The notes below the pieces were generated by a model. That model did not search any database. It was not told the DNA's origin and was given only the letters and a program-made list of their open reading frames with translations. A DNA stretch of 64,000 nucleotides from Devosia sediminis (lineage in GTDB: Bacteria; Pseudomonadota; Alphaproteobacteria; Rhizobiales; Devosiaceae): the NCBI RefSeq assembly GCF_016411825.1, contig NZ_JAEKMH010000003.1, positions 434,001 through 498,000 of the forward strand. Reading direction: 5' to 3'. This document shows positions 33,437-41,072 of this stretch, piece after piece. Each line of letters begins with the position of its first letter. The first letter of the stretch is position 1. A program made the position numbers and the translations under genes.

Positions 33437-34372
33437 CTAACCCCCCGCCCGTCGCAATTTCTCCGCCACGTCACGCACTGCCTGCATCAGGCTGGTGGCC
33501 GCCAGGGTTGCCGGCGTATCGGTGCGGGTGGTGAAACCGACGGGCCCCAGGGTCTCGCTGGTATCGACGGGGAGAATGGCCAACTGCCCCTCGGCGACGT
33601 CGTCGGCGACGACGCCTTCGGAAATGATCCAGATGGCGTCGGTTTGCCGGACATAGGAGCGGCCGAAGGCGTTGGAAACGGTCTCGATCTCGTCGCGGAG
33701 ATGGGTGACGCCATGGGCAAGGAGAATGCGCTCGACCACCGGGCGGATGACCGAATCCGGCGTGGGCATGAGCGTCTGAAAACCCTCGATGAGCCGCAGG
33801 TTGAAATCGGGCGCATCGAGCACCGGATGGCCTGGGCGCACGGCAAGCACGACGCGCTCGGAATATAGGTGCTCGAAGCTGAGGCCCACCATGGCATTGG
33901 GCTCGGCCATGCGGCCGATGACGATATCGACATCGCCGGTGCGCAGCAGCGAGAGCAGATAGCCATTGGGGCCGGTGATGATGCGGGTGGTGACCCCGGC
34001 ATTGTCCTGGGTGAAGGCGCGCACTGCATGGGGCAGGATACGGGCTGAGACGGTGGGCAGGGCGCCGACGCGGACCATGGCCGCATCATGGGTGCCGCGG
34101 GCGGCATCGATGCCCTGCCGCAGCGCGGCGAGGCTGGTCGAGGCATAGCGGAAGAACACTTCGCCAAAGGCGGTCAGCGCCAGCCGGCGGCGGCTGCGGT
34201 CGAACAATTGCCCGCCCAGCAGCGCCTCGAGTTCCTGCACCGTCTTGGTGGCGGCGGGCTGGCTGATATTGAGCGCATCGGCGGCGCCGGCCATGGACCT
34301 GAGGCGCGCCACTTCCAGGAAGCAGGCAATGTGCCGCAAGCGGATGCGGGGATCGATGATACGTTGCGCCAT
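33437..34372 (-). CDS. pcaQ: LysR-family activator of the pca genes, PcaQ
   Basis: A 311-residue LysR regulator with the N-terminal helix-turn-helix (MAGAADALNISQPAATKTVQ near 27-46) and a LysR effector domain. The sequence (HIACFLEVARLRSMAGAADA, GPNGYLLSLLRTGDVDIVIG) matches PcaQ of rhizobia, which responds to beta-carboxymuconate/carboxymuconolactone and activates pcaDCHGB. It is divergent from pcaD with 147 bp between the genes, holding the PcaQ-box-like site at 34436-34451. Related sites before pcaIJF and the TRAP operon suggest a wider regulon. Confidence 0.93.
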   Translation of the reverse strand: MAQRIIDPRIRLRHIACFLEVARLRSMAGAADALNISQPAATKTVQELEALLGGQLFDRSRRRLALTAFGEVFFRYASTSLAALRQGIDAARGTHDAAMVRVGALPTVSARILPHAVRAFTQDNAGVTTRIITGPNGYLLSLLRTGDVDIVIGRMAEPNAMVGLSFEHLYSERVVLAVRPGHPVLDAPDFNLRLIEGFQTLMPTPDSVIRPVVERILLAHGVTHLRDEIETVSNAFGRSYVRQTDAIWIISEGVVADDVAEGQLAILPVDTSETLGPVGFTTRTDTPATLAATSLMQAVRDVAEKLRRAGG

Positions 34373-34435
34373 GCATTCACCGGTTATCGCATAGGGCCGA
34401 TTCTCGCCAAAAACGGCCCAATGTGGGGAATGACG

Positions 34436-34501
34436 ATAATCTGACGGTTATGATATGGCCAAGACATATCATTTTACACCAACCCTGCCAGTCCCTTAAA
34501 T
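34436..34501 (+). promoter_or_regulatory. PcaQ box and pcaD promoter
   Basis: ATAATC-TGAC-GGTTAT (34436-34451) closely matches the published rhizobial PcaQ motif ATAACC-N4-GGTTAA. It is followed after 17 bp by TCATTTTACA (34469-34478), whose TTTACA serves as -35. A 17-bp spacer then leads to a -10 TTAAAT (34496-34501). The box centre would lie near -64, the normal position for a LysR activator. The pcaD ATG is 19 bp further on. Confidence 0.75.
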
Positions 34502-34519
34502 CGAGGCCGAGGGGAAGCC

Positions 34520-35311
34520 ATGTCTTTTGTCCGCATCAACGGCACATTGCTGCACTATCGCCTGGTTGGGCCCGAGGGCGCGCCGGCGCTGGTCTTCGTC
34601 AATTCGCTGGGCACCGATGCGCGCATCTGGGATGAGGTCATCGCGGCGCTGAGCGAAACCCATAGCTGCCTCAGCTACGACAAGCGGGGCCATGGCCTTT
34701 CCGATGCGCCCGATGGCGACTACGCGCTCGACGACCATCTCGACGATCTCGCCGGTGTGCTGGACCATGCCGGCATCGAACGCGCCGTACTGGTCGGCGT
34801 CTCGGTCGGGGGCCTCATTTCTGAGGGCTTCGCTCTGCGCCACCCCGAGCGTGTGGCAGGGCTGGTGCTGTGCTGCACGGCGCCGCGCATGGGCGACACG
34901 GCCATGTGGACAGCGCGTATCGAAACCGCGCGGAGCAGGGGGCTGGAGCCGATGGTCGACGCGGTCATGGAGCGCTGGTTCAGCCCCGGTTTTCGTGCCA
35001 AGCGGCCCGTCGAGCTCGCCGGCTGGCGCAATCTGTTCCTCCGCACCGACCCACAAGGCTATGCCAATACCTGCGCCACGCTGCGCGACACCGATCTCAC
35101 CACTGCCATTGCCGGTATCACCGCTCCGGCGCTGATCGTGGCGGGCAGTGCCGATCTGGCCGCGCCGGTGGACCTGGTGCGCAGCGGCCTCGCCATTCCG
35201 GGCGCGCGTCTCGAAGTCATCGAGGGCGTCGGCCACATTCCCAGTATCGAGCAGCCCGGCATTCTCGTCGGCCTCATCCAGAATTTTCTCAAGGAGGTCG
35301 GCCATGGCTGA
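34520..35311 (+). CDS. pcaD: 3-oxoadipate enol-lactonase
   Basis: A 263-residue alpha/beta hydrolase that opens beta-ketoadipate enol-lactone. The nucleophile elbow GVSVGG gives Ser near 95, and the catalytic histidine is in GVGHIPS near 236. GAGGGGAAG precedes the ATG. It is the first gene of pcaDCHGB, the usual alphaproteobacterial order, and overlaps pcaC by 8 bp. Expression is expected from the PcaQ-controlled promoter just upstream. Confidence 0.94.
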   Translation: MSFVRINGTLLHYRLVGPEGAPALVFVNSLGTDARIWDEVIAALSETHSCLSYDKRGHGLSDAPDGDYALDDHLDDLAGVLDHAGIERAVLVGVSVGGLISEGFALRHPERVAGLVLCCTAPRMGDTAMWTARIETARSRGLEPMVDAVMERWFSPGFRAKRPVELAGWRNLFLRTDPQGYANTCATLRDTDLTTAIAGITAPALIVAGSADLAAPVDLVRSGLAIPGARLEVIEGVGHIPSIEQPGILVGLIQNFLKEVGHG

Positions 35312-35693
35312 CTCGGACCTGTTCAACCAGGGCATGGCCACGCGCCGCGCCGTATTGGGCGATGCGCATGTGGACAGTGCCACGGCGCGCAAGACCGGCT
35401 TTGACGAGGCCTTCCAAACCTTCATCACCGAAGGTGCCTGGGGCTCGGTGTGGTCGCGGCCGGGGCTGACCAGGCGCGAGCGCTCGATCATCACCCTGGC
35501 GCTGCTGGCGGGCCTGGGGCACGAGGAAGAATTCGCCATGCATGTGCGCGCCACGGTCAATACCGGCGCGACGGAGGAAGACATCAAGGAATTGCTGCTG
35601 CATGTCGCCGTCTATGCGGGCGTGCCGGCGGCCAACAGTGCCTACAGGATCGCCAAGCAGGAATTGGCCAAGCGGCAGGAGGCAGCGCAATGA
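35304..35693 (+). CDS. pcaC: 4-carboxymuconolactone decarboxylase
   Basis: A 129-residue AhpD/CMD-fold protein that decarboxylates gamma-carboxymuconolactone to the enol-lactone. The SRPGLTRRERSIITLALLAG segment near 50-69 and HVRATVNTGATEEDIKELLL near 79-98 are the family core. Here it is a separate gene rather than a PcaDC fusion. The ATG overlaps the pcaD stop and its own stop overlaps pcaH (ATGA). An AAGGAGG site is within the end of pcaD. Confidence 0.95.
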   Translation: MADSDLFNQGMATRRAVLGDAHVDSATARKTGFDEAFQTFITEGAWGSVWSRPGLTRRERSIITLALLAGLGHEEEFAMHVRATVNTGATEEDIKELLLHVAVYAGVPAANSAYRIAKQELAKRQEAAQ

Positions 35694-36436
35694 GCGGCAT
35701 CATTCTTCCCGGCGCCGATGGCATGCTGTTCCAGCGCGACCGCGATTGGCACCCCAAGGCCGATACGCCGGGCTACAAATCGACCACTTTTCGCGCGCCA
35801 AAGCACAGCCTGCTTGCCCTCGGCCCGACGAAATCCGAGATGACCGGCCCCACCTTTGGCCACGAAAAGCTCGGGCCGCTGGACAACGACCTCATCCGCA
35901 ATTTCAGCCAGGACGGCACCGACGCCATCGGCCAGCGGATGATCGTTTATGGTCAGGTGCTGGACGAGAATGCGCGGCCAGTGCCGCATACGCTGGTGGA
36001 ATACTGGCAGGCCAATGCCGGCGGCCGCTACCGTCACAAGAAGGAAGGGTATCTCGCCGCGCTCGACCCCAATTTCGGCGGGTTCGGTCGCTCCATCACC
36101 GACGAGAACGGCTTTTATCACTTCCGCACCGTCAAGCCCGGCGCCTATCCCTGGCCCAATACCGGCAATGACTGGCGCCCGGCCCATATCCATTTCTCGG
36201 TTTTCGGCCATGCCTTTGCGCAGAGGCTGATCACCCAGATGTATTTCGAGGGCGACCCGATGATCTGGCAGTGCCCGATCGTCGCTACCATCAACGACAA
36301 GGCGGCGATCGATCAGTTGACGGCCAAGCTCGACCGGCTGAACACCACACCCATGGATGCGCTGGCCTATCGTTTCGACATCGTGCTGCGCGGCCGCCGC
36401 TCGACCATGTTCGAAAACAAGCTGGAGGGGAACTGA
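35690..36436 (+). CDS. pcaH: Protocatechuate 3,4-dioxygenase beta subunit
   Basis: A 248-residue non-haem Fe(III) subunit performing intradiol cleavage of protocatechuate to beta-carboxymuconate. All four iron ligands are recognisable: Tyr114 in GRYRH, Tyr153 in GAYPW, and His166 and His168 in PAHIHFS. These correspond to Tyr408, Tyr447, His460 and His462 in Pseudomonas numbering. It overlaps pcaC by 4 bp and pcaG by 1 bp. Confidence 0.96.
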   Translation: MSGIILPGADGMLFQRDRDWHPKADTPGYKSTTFRAPKHSLLALGPTKSEMTGPTFGHEKLGPLDNDLIRNFSQDGTDAIGQRMIVYGQVLDENARPVPHTLVEYWQANAGGRYRHKKEGYLAALDPNFGGFGRSITDENGFYHFRTVKPGAYPWPNTGNDWRPAHIHFSVFGHAFAQRLITQMYFEGDPMIWQCPIVATINDKAAIDQLTAKLDRLNTTPMDALAYRFDIVLRGRRSTMFENKLEGN

Positions 36437-37047
36437 TGCTGCACCCTGTTCCGACGCTGAAGGAAACCCCCTCCCAGACTGCCGGTCCCTATGTGCATAT
36501 CGGCATGACGCCGAATTTTTGCGACATCACCGGGGTGATCGCCGAAGACCTTGGCAAGACCATGATCCATGGCGAGGTCGCGGGCGAGCGCATCGATATC
36601 GTCATCCGCATGTTTGACGGCGCCGGCACGCCGGTCTTCGATGGCGTGGTGGAAATCTGGCAGGCCGATGCATCGGGCAATTTCGTCGGTCCGACGGCAC
36701 CCAATTCCAATGCCGTGCCCACCTTTACCGGCTGGGGCCGCCAGCCGGCCAATGAGCAGGGCGAAGTCCGCTTCGAGACGGTCAAGCCCGGCCGCGTCGT
36801 GGGGCCCGACGGCAAGCTGCAGGCGCCCCACGTCTCGCTCTGGATCGTGGCGCGCGGCATCAATATCGGCCTTCAGACCCGCCTCTATTTTGACGACGAA
36901 GCCGAGGCCAATGGAGGTGATTTCGTGCTCAACAAGATCATGGACAAACGCCGCCGCGAAACGCTGATCGCCAAACGGGATGGCTCGACCTACCGGCTCG
37001 ACATCCACCTGCAAGGTGAGAAGGAAACGGTGTTTTTCGATATCTGA
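36436..37047 (+). CDS. pcaG: Protocatechuate 3,4-dioxygenase alpha subunit
   Basis: A 203-residue structural partner of PcaH; the family alpha subunit lacks the iron ligands but shapes the active site. It starts with the family motif TPSQTAGPYVHIG near 10-22 and contains VVEIWQADASGNF near 71-83 and APHVSLWIVARG near 131-142. The start overlaps the pcaH stop by 1 bp. A 68-bp palindromic repeat separates it from pcaB, so pcaB may be expressed at a lower level. Confidence 0.95.
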   Translation: MLHPVPTLKETPSQTAGPYVHIGMTPNFCDITGVIAEDLGKTMIHGEVAGERIDIVIRMFDGAGTPVFDGVVEIWQADASGNFVGPTAPNSNAVPTFTGWGRQPANEQGEVRFETVKPGRVVGPDGKLQAPHVSLWIVARGINIGLQTRLYFDDEAEANGGDFVLNKIMDKRRRETLIAKRDGSTYRLDIHLQGEKETVFFDI

Positions 37048-37073
37048 GGAGGGTGGGTACTCCACCACAGGAT

Positions 37074-37141
37074 GTCATCCCGGCGAAAGCCGGGACCCAT
37101 CCTGAGATCTCAAGCTGGGCCCCGGCTTTCGCCGGGGTGAC
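37074..37141. repeat. 68-bp palindromic repeat (type E), copy 2, inside the pca operon
   Basis: Same structure and orientation as 31129-31196, between pcaG and pcaB. The pcaB frame is open through it and would add a false N-terminal extension containing VIPAKAGTHPEIS and APAFAGVT, a well-known artefact of such repeats. Confidence 0.85.
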
Positions 37142-37196
37142 AGTCGAGGTTATGAATAGTCTTCAGGGCCGATCGGCTCAAAACCGTCGGAATATC

Positions 37197-38225
37197 ATGA
37201 CCCTTCTCTCTGCCCTTGCCGGTGACGCCGAAATCGAAGCGCTGCTGTCGGACGCAGCCCAGCTCGACGCCATGCTGGCTTTCGAGCGGGCCTTGGCCGA
37301 GGCCAGCGCCGAGGCGGGGTGGATCGCAGACGATGCGGCGGCCGCAATCAATAAAGCCATCGACAGCTATTCCCCGGACTGGTCTGGGCTCGAAGCAGGC
37401 ATGGCGCAGGACGGTGTCGTCGTGCCGGCACTGGTCAAGCAGCTCAAGGCAAAGGTCGCCGACCCGCATGGCGCCGCCCTGCATCGGGGCGCCACCAGCC
37501 AGGATGTGATCGACACGGCGCTGATGCTGCAACTGGCCAAAGTGTTCGACGTCTATGAAGCGCGGCTTTCGGGGCTCCTGGAAAAGCTCGACGCACTCGC
37601 AGTCGCGCATGGCGCCAAGCCGCTGATGGCCCATACACGGATGCAGGTGGCCCTGCCCACGACCTGGCGCGCCAAGCTCGGCAGTTGGTCGGAACCGCTG
37701 AAGCGCCAATTGCGCGCGCTGGTGGCGATGCGGCGGAGCCTCCTCGTCATCCAGCTCGGCGGGCCGGTGGGCGACCGCGGCAGCTTCGAAACCCATGGCG
37801 ACGCCATCGCGGCCGGCATGGCGCGGCGCCTTGATCTCGGCCTGGCGACGCCCTGGCAGGCGACGCGCGATCCGATTGCGGCGCTCGGGGGCCTCCTGGC
37901 GCAGATTTCCGGGTCGCTCGGAAAACTCGGCATGGACGTGACGCTGCTGGCGCAGAACGAGGTAGCCGCGATCACGCTCGCCGGCGGCGGCGGATCCTCG
38001 GCCATGGCGCACAAGTCCAATCCGGTGAATGCCGAGGTGCTGGTGGCGCTGGCGCGGCACAATGCCGGGCTCTCGGGCACGCTCAACCAGGCGCTGGTGC
38101 ATGAAAACGAACGCTCCGGCGCGGCCTGGACGCTCGAATGGCTGACCCTTCCGTCCATGCTGGTGTCGACGGGCGCGAGCCTGCGGCTGGCGCAGAAGCT
38201 GGTCGACCAGATCAGGATCGGGTGA
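37197..38225 (+). CDS. pcaB: 3-carboxy-cis,cis-muconate cycloisomerase
   Basis: A 342-residue member of the fumarase/argininosuccinate lyase superfamily that lactonises beta-carboxymuconate. The superfamily signature loop is GGSSAMAHKSNPVNAEVL near 263-280. It is shorter than the roughly 450-residue pseudomonad enzyme, as is usual in rhizobia. The ATG at 37197 aligns with the family N-terminus; starts upstream would translate the 68-bp repeat. It is the last gene of pcaDCHGB and is flanked on both sides by same-oriented copies of that repeat. Confidence 0.93.
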   Translation: MTLLSALAGDAEIEALLSDAAQLDAMLAFERALAEASAEAGWIADDAAAAINKAIDSYSPDWSGLEAGMAQDGVVVPALVKQLKAKVADPHGAALHRGATSQDVIDTALMLQLAKVFDVYEARLSGLLEKLDALAVAHGAKPLMAHTRMQVALPTTWRAKLGSWSEPLKRQLRALVAMRRSLLVIQLGGPVGDRGSFETHGDAIAAGMARRLDLGLATPWQATRDPIAALGGLLAQISGSLGKLGMDVTLLAQNEVAAITLAGGGGSSAMAHKSNPVNAEVLVALARHNAGLSGTLNQALVHENERSGAAWTLEWLTLPSMLVSTGASLRLAQKLVDQIRIG

Positions 38226-38243
38226 GCCGCGCATCCACCGACT

Positions 38244-38311
38244 GTCATCCCGGCGCAGGCCGGGATCCATCTCGAAATCTCGGGATGGGCCCCGGCTTCC
38301 GCCGGGGTGAC
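38244..38311. repeat. 68-bp palindromic repeat (type E), copy 3
   Basis: GTCATCCCGGCGCAGGCCGG and its inverted partner, 19 bp after pcaB. It may act as the 3' hairpin of the pcaDCHGB transcript, ahead of the pcaIJF promoter. Confidence 0.8.
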
Positions 38312-38377
38312 AGACATGGTTTTGGTTATTGACCTGCAGGCCTTTCCGTCAAGTTTCTGACGGCGCGGCCAATCTCG

Positions 38378-38420
38378 ATAACCCCTGGCTTATCAGATCG
38401 CCCCGCCATTTCATTTCCAT
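38378..38420 (+). promoter_or_regulatory. PcaQ-box-like site upstream of pcaIJF
   Basis: ATAACC-CCTG-GCTTAT (38378-38393) has a perfect left half of the PcaQ motif. Exactly 17 bp later comes TCATTTCCAT (38411-38420), matching the TCATTT block at the same distance in the pcaD and TRAP promoters. The -35 and -10 that follow are weak. It lies 55 bp before the pcaI ATG. Confidence 0.6.
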
Positions 38421-38474
38421 TCGCCGCCTTAGGGTGGCATGACTGCCCGCGAATAGGCGGGAAAGGATGTGCCG

Positions 38475-39197
38475 ATGGACAAGACAGTCCCCGACCTCGC
38501 GGCGGCCGTATCAGGCATCGAGGATGGCATGGTGCTGATGGTGGGCGGCTTTGGCGGCTCGGGCGCGCCGATCGAACTCATCCATGCGCTGATCGACTGC
38601 TTCAAGGCGACCGGGAGCCCGAAAAACCTCACAGTGGTCAACAACAATGCCGGCAATGGCCGCATCGGCATCGCCGCCATGATCGATGCGGGCATGGTCG
38701 CGAAAATGATCTGCTCGTTTCCGCGCTCGGCCGATCCACGCGCCTTCACCGAAAAATACCTGGCTGGTGACATCGGCCTTGAACTCGTCCCGCAGGGCAC
38801 CTTGGCTGAGCGCATCCGCGCCGGTGGCGCCGGGATTCCTGCCTTTTATACGCCCGCCAGCTACGGCACCGATGTCGCCAAAGGCAAGCCGGTGGCCGAA
38901 TTCGACGGCAAGCATTACGTGCAGGAGCGCTGGCTCAAGGCCGATGCGGCGCTGATCAAGGCCGAACTGGCCGATACTCTGGGCAACCTCACCTATCGCA
39001 AGGCGGCGCGCAATTTCTCGCCGCTGATGGCGGCGGCGGCAAAGCTGACCATCGTGCAGGCGACACGCATCGTGACGCCCGGCGACATCGACCCCGAACA
39101 GGTCGTGACCCCCGGCATTTTCGTCAATCGGATCGTCGAAGTGGCAGAGCCCAGGCAGGAAGAAGCCCTGATGCGCGAAGGAGTGGCCTACGTATGA
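38475..39197 (+). CDS. pcaI: 3-oxoadipate CoA-transferase subunit A
   Basis: A 240-residue class I CoA-transferase alpha subunit with the conserved MVGGFGGSGAPIELI motif near 22-36. With PcaJ it transfers CoA from succinyl-CoA to beta-ketoadipate. The ATG at 38475 has an AAAGGA site; a GTG 6 bp upstream is also open. It overlaps pcaJ by 4 bp. The three-gene pcaIJF operon has its own PcaQ-box-like promoter. Confidence 0.93.
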   Translation: MDKTVPDLAAAVSGIEDGMVLMVGGFGGSGAPIELIHALIDCFKATGSPKNLTVVNNNAGNGRIGIAAMIDAGMVAKMICSFPRSADPRAFTEKYLAGDIGLELVPQGTLAERIRAGGAGIPAFYTPASYGTDVAKGKPVAEFDGKHYVQERWLKADAALIKAELADTLGNLTYRKAARNFSPLMAAAAKLTIVQATRIVTPGDIDPEQVVTPGIFVNRIVEVAEPRQEEALMREGVAYV

Positions 39198-39865
39198 GCG
39201 CAAAACTTTCCAACGCCCAGATCGCCTGGCGCGCGGCACAGGACATCGAGGACGGCGCCTATGTGAACCTCGGCATCGGCTTCCCCGAAATGGTGGCAAA
39301 GTTCCAGCCACCGGGGAAGCAGGCCATCTTTCACACCGAGAATGGCGTGCTGAACTTCGGCGAAGCGCCGGCCGAGGGCGAGGAGGACTGGGACCTCATC
39401 AATGCCGGCAAGAAGGCCATCACGCTCCGCCCCGGCGCCGCTTTTTTCCACCATGCCGACAGTTTTGGCATGGTGCGCGGCGGCCATCTCGATGTGGCGA
39501 TCCTCGGGACCTATGAAGTGGCCGAAAATGGCGATCTCGCCAATTGGTCGACCGGGCCCAAGGGCGTGCCGGCGGTGGGCGGGGCCATGGATCTGGTGCA
39601 TGGCGCCAAGCGCGTTGCCGTCATCACCGACCACGTCACCAAGGACGGCAAGCCGAAACTGGTGAAGAAGTGCACCCTGCCACTGACCGGCGTCGGCTGC
39701 GTCACGCGCGTCTATACCAGCCTTGCCGTGCTCGATATCGAAGGCGGCCGCTTCGTGCTGCGCGAAAAGCTGCCCACGATGAGCGTCGCGGACCTGCAGG
39801 CGGTGACCGGCGCCGAAATGGTGCTGCCCGACCAGATCGGCGACCTCGTCGCCCCGGAGCTCTGA
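39194..39865 (+). CDS. pcaJ: 3-oxoadipate CoA-transferase subunit B
   Basis: A 223-residue beta subunit with the catalytic glutamate in FHTENGVLN near 48-56 and the family motif GIGFPEMVAKF near 28-38. It functions with PcaI in the cytoplasm. It overlaps pcaI by 4 bp and ends 1 bp before pcaF. The generic alternative, an acetoacetate-type transferase, is unlikely because of the pca setting. Confidence 0.93.
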   Translation: MSAKLSNAQIAWRAAQDIEDGAYVNLGIGFPEMVAKFQPPGKQAIFHTENGVLNFGEAPAEGEEDWDLINAGKKAITLRPGAAFFHHADSFGMVRGGHLDVAILGTYEVAENGDLANWSTGPKGVPAVGGAMDLVHGAKRVAVITDHVTKDGKPKLVKKCTLPLTGVGCVTRVYTSLAVLDIEGGRFVLREKLPTMSVADLQAVTGAEMVLPDQIGDLVAPEL

Positions 39866-39866
39866 G

Positions 39867-41069
39867 ATGACCGAAGCCTTTATCTGCGCCTATAGGCGCA
39901 CGCCCATCGGCCGCTTTGGCGGCGTGCTGTCATCCGTTCGCCCTGACGACCTCGGCGCCATTCCATTGAAGGCGCTGATGGCGGAGCATGCCGGTGTCGA
40001 CTGGGAGGCGGTCGACGACGTCATCTTCGGCAATGCCAACCAGGCAGGCGAAGACAACCGCAACGTCGCCCGCATGAGCCTCCTTCTCGCCGGCCTGCCG
40101 GTTGGTGTCACCGGCACGACCATGAACCGGCTCTGCGGCTCGGGCATGGATGCTGTCATCACCGCCGCCCGGGCCATCAAGTCGGGCGAGGCCGAGCTGG
40201 TGATATCAGGCGGCACCGAGAGCATGTCCCGCGCGCCCTTCGTGCTGCCCAAGGCGGAGACCGCCTTTTCGCGCAATGCGGAGATTTATGACACGACCAT
40301 CGGCTGGCGCTTCATCAATCCGCTGATGCAGTCGCTCCACGGCACCGATTCCATGCCCGAGACCGGTGAGAACGTGGCGCAGGAATTTGGCGTCAGTCGT
40401 GCCGCGCAGGACGCTTTTGCCGTGCGCAGTCAGGAGCGCGCCGTGGCGGCGCAGCAGGATGGACGGCTGGCGCGGGAAATCGTGCCGGTGACCATTGCGC
40501 AGAAAAAGGGCGACCCCGTCGTCGTCGACACTGACGAGCATCCGCGCGCCGGGACCACGGTGGAAACCCTCGCCAAGCTCAGGCCGCTCTTCCCCAACGG
40601 CACTGTCACTGCCGGCAATGCCTCGGGCGTCAATGACGGCGCCGCGGCGCTGATCATTGCCTCGGAAGCCGCGGCGAAGAAGCATGGCCTGACGCCGATC
40701 GCCCGCATTCTCGGTGGCGCCACGGCTGGCGTGCCGCCCCGCATCATGGGCATGGGGCCCGCGCCGGCGAGCCAAAAACTGTTCGCGCGGCTGGGTCTTT
40801 CCGAGGCCGATTTCGACGTCATCGAACTCAATGAGGCCTTTGCGAGCCAAGGCATCGCCGTGCTGCGCGAACTCGGCATCGCCGAGGACGATCCGCGCGC
40901 CAACCCCAATGGTGGCGCCATTGCGCTGGGCCACCCGCTGGGCATGAGCGGCGCCCGCATCACGGGGTCGGCGGCGCTGGAACTGGCGCTGACAGGCAAA
41001 AACCGGGCGCTGGCCACCATGTGCATCGGCGTCGGCCAGGGCATCGCCATTGCTCTGGAACGGGTGTGA
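39867..41069 (+). CDS. pcaF: Beta-ketoadipyl-CoA thiolase
   Basis: A 400-residue thiolase that cleaves beta-ketoadipyl-CoA to succinyl-CoA and acetyl-CoA, the last step of the pathway. The nucleophilic cysteine near 90 is in LCGSGMDA, the histidine near 355 in GHPLGMSG and the second cysteine near 386 in MCIGVGQG. The N-terminus AFICAYRRTPIGRFGG is typical of PcaF/PaaJ. The stop codon lies only 3 bp from the end of the convergent rhamnosidase gene. Confidence 0.94.
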   Translation: MTEAFICAYRRTPIGRFGGVLSSVRPDDLGAIPLKALMAEHAGVDWEAVDDVIFGNANQAGEDNRNVARMSLLLAGLPVGVTGTTMNRLCGSGMDAVITAARAIKSGEAELVISGGTESMSRAPFVLPKAETAFSRNAEIYDTTIGWRFINPLMQSLHGTDSMPETGENVAQEFGVSRAAQDAFAVRSQERAVAAQQDGRLAREIVPVTIAQKKGDPVVVDTDEHPRAGTTVETLAKLRPLFPNGTVTAGNASGVNDGAAALIIASEAAAKKHGLTPIARILGGATAGVPPRIMGMGPAPASQKLFARLGLSEADFDVIELNEAFASQGIAVLRELGIAEDDPRANPNGGAIALGHPLGMSGARITGSAALELALTGKNRALATMCIGVGQGIAIALERV

Positions 41070-41072
41070 TCC

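Noticed and set aside
37053..37196. Longer start for PcaB giving VIPAKAGTHPEIS
   Set aside because: The extra residues are translated from the 68-bp palindromic repeat and are absent from the PcaB family.
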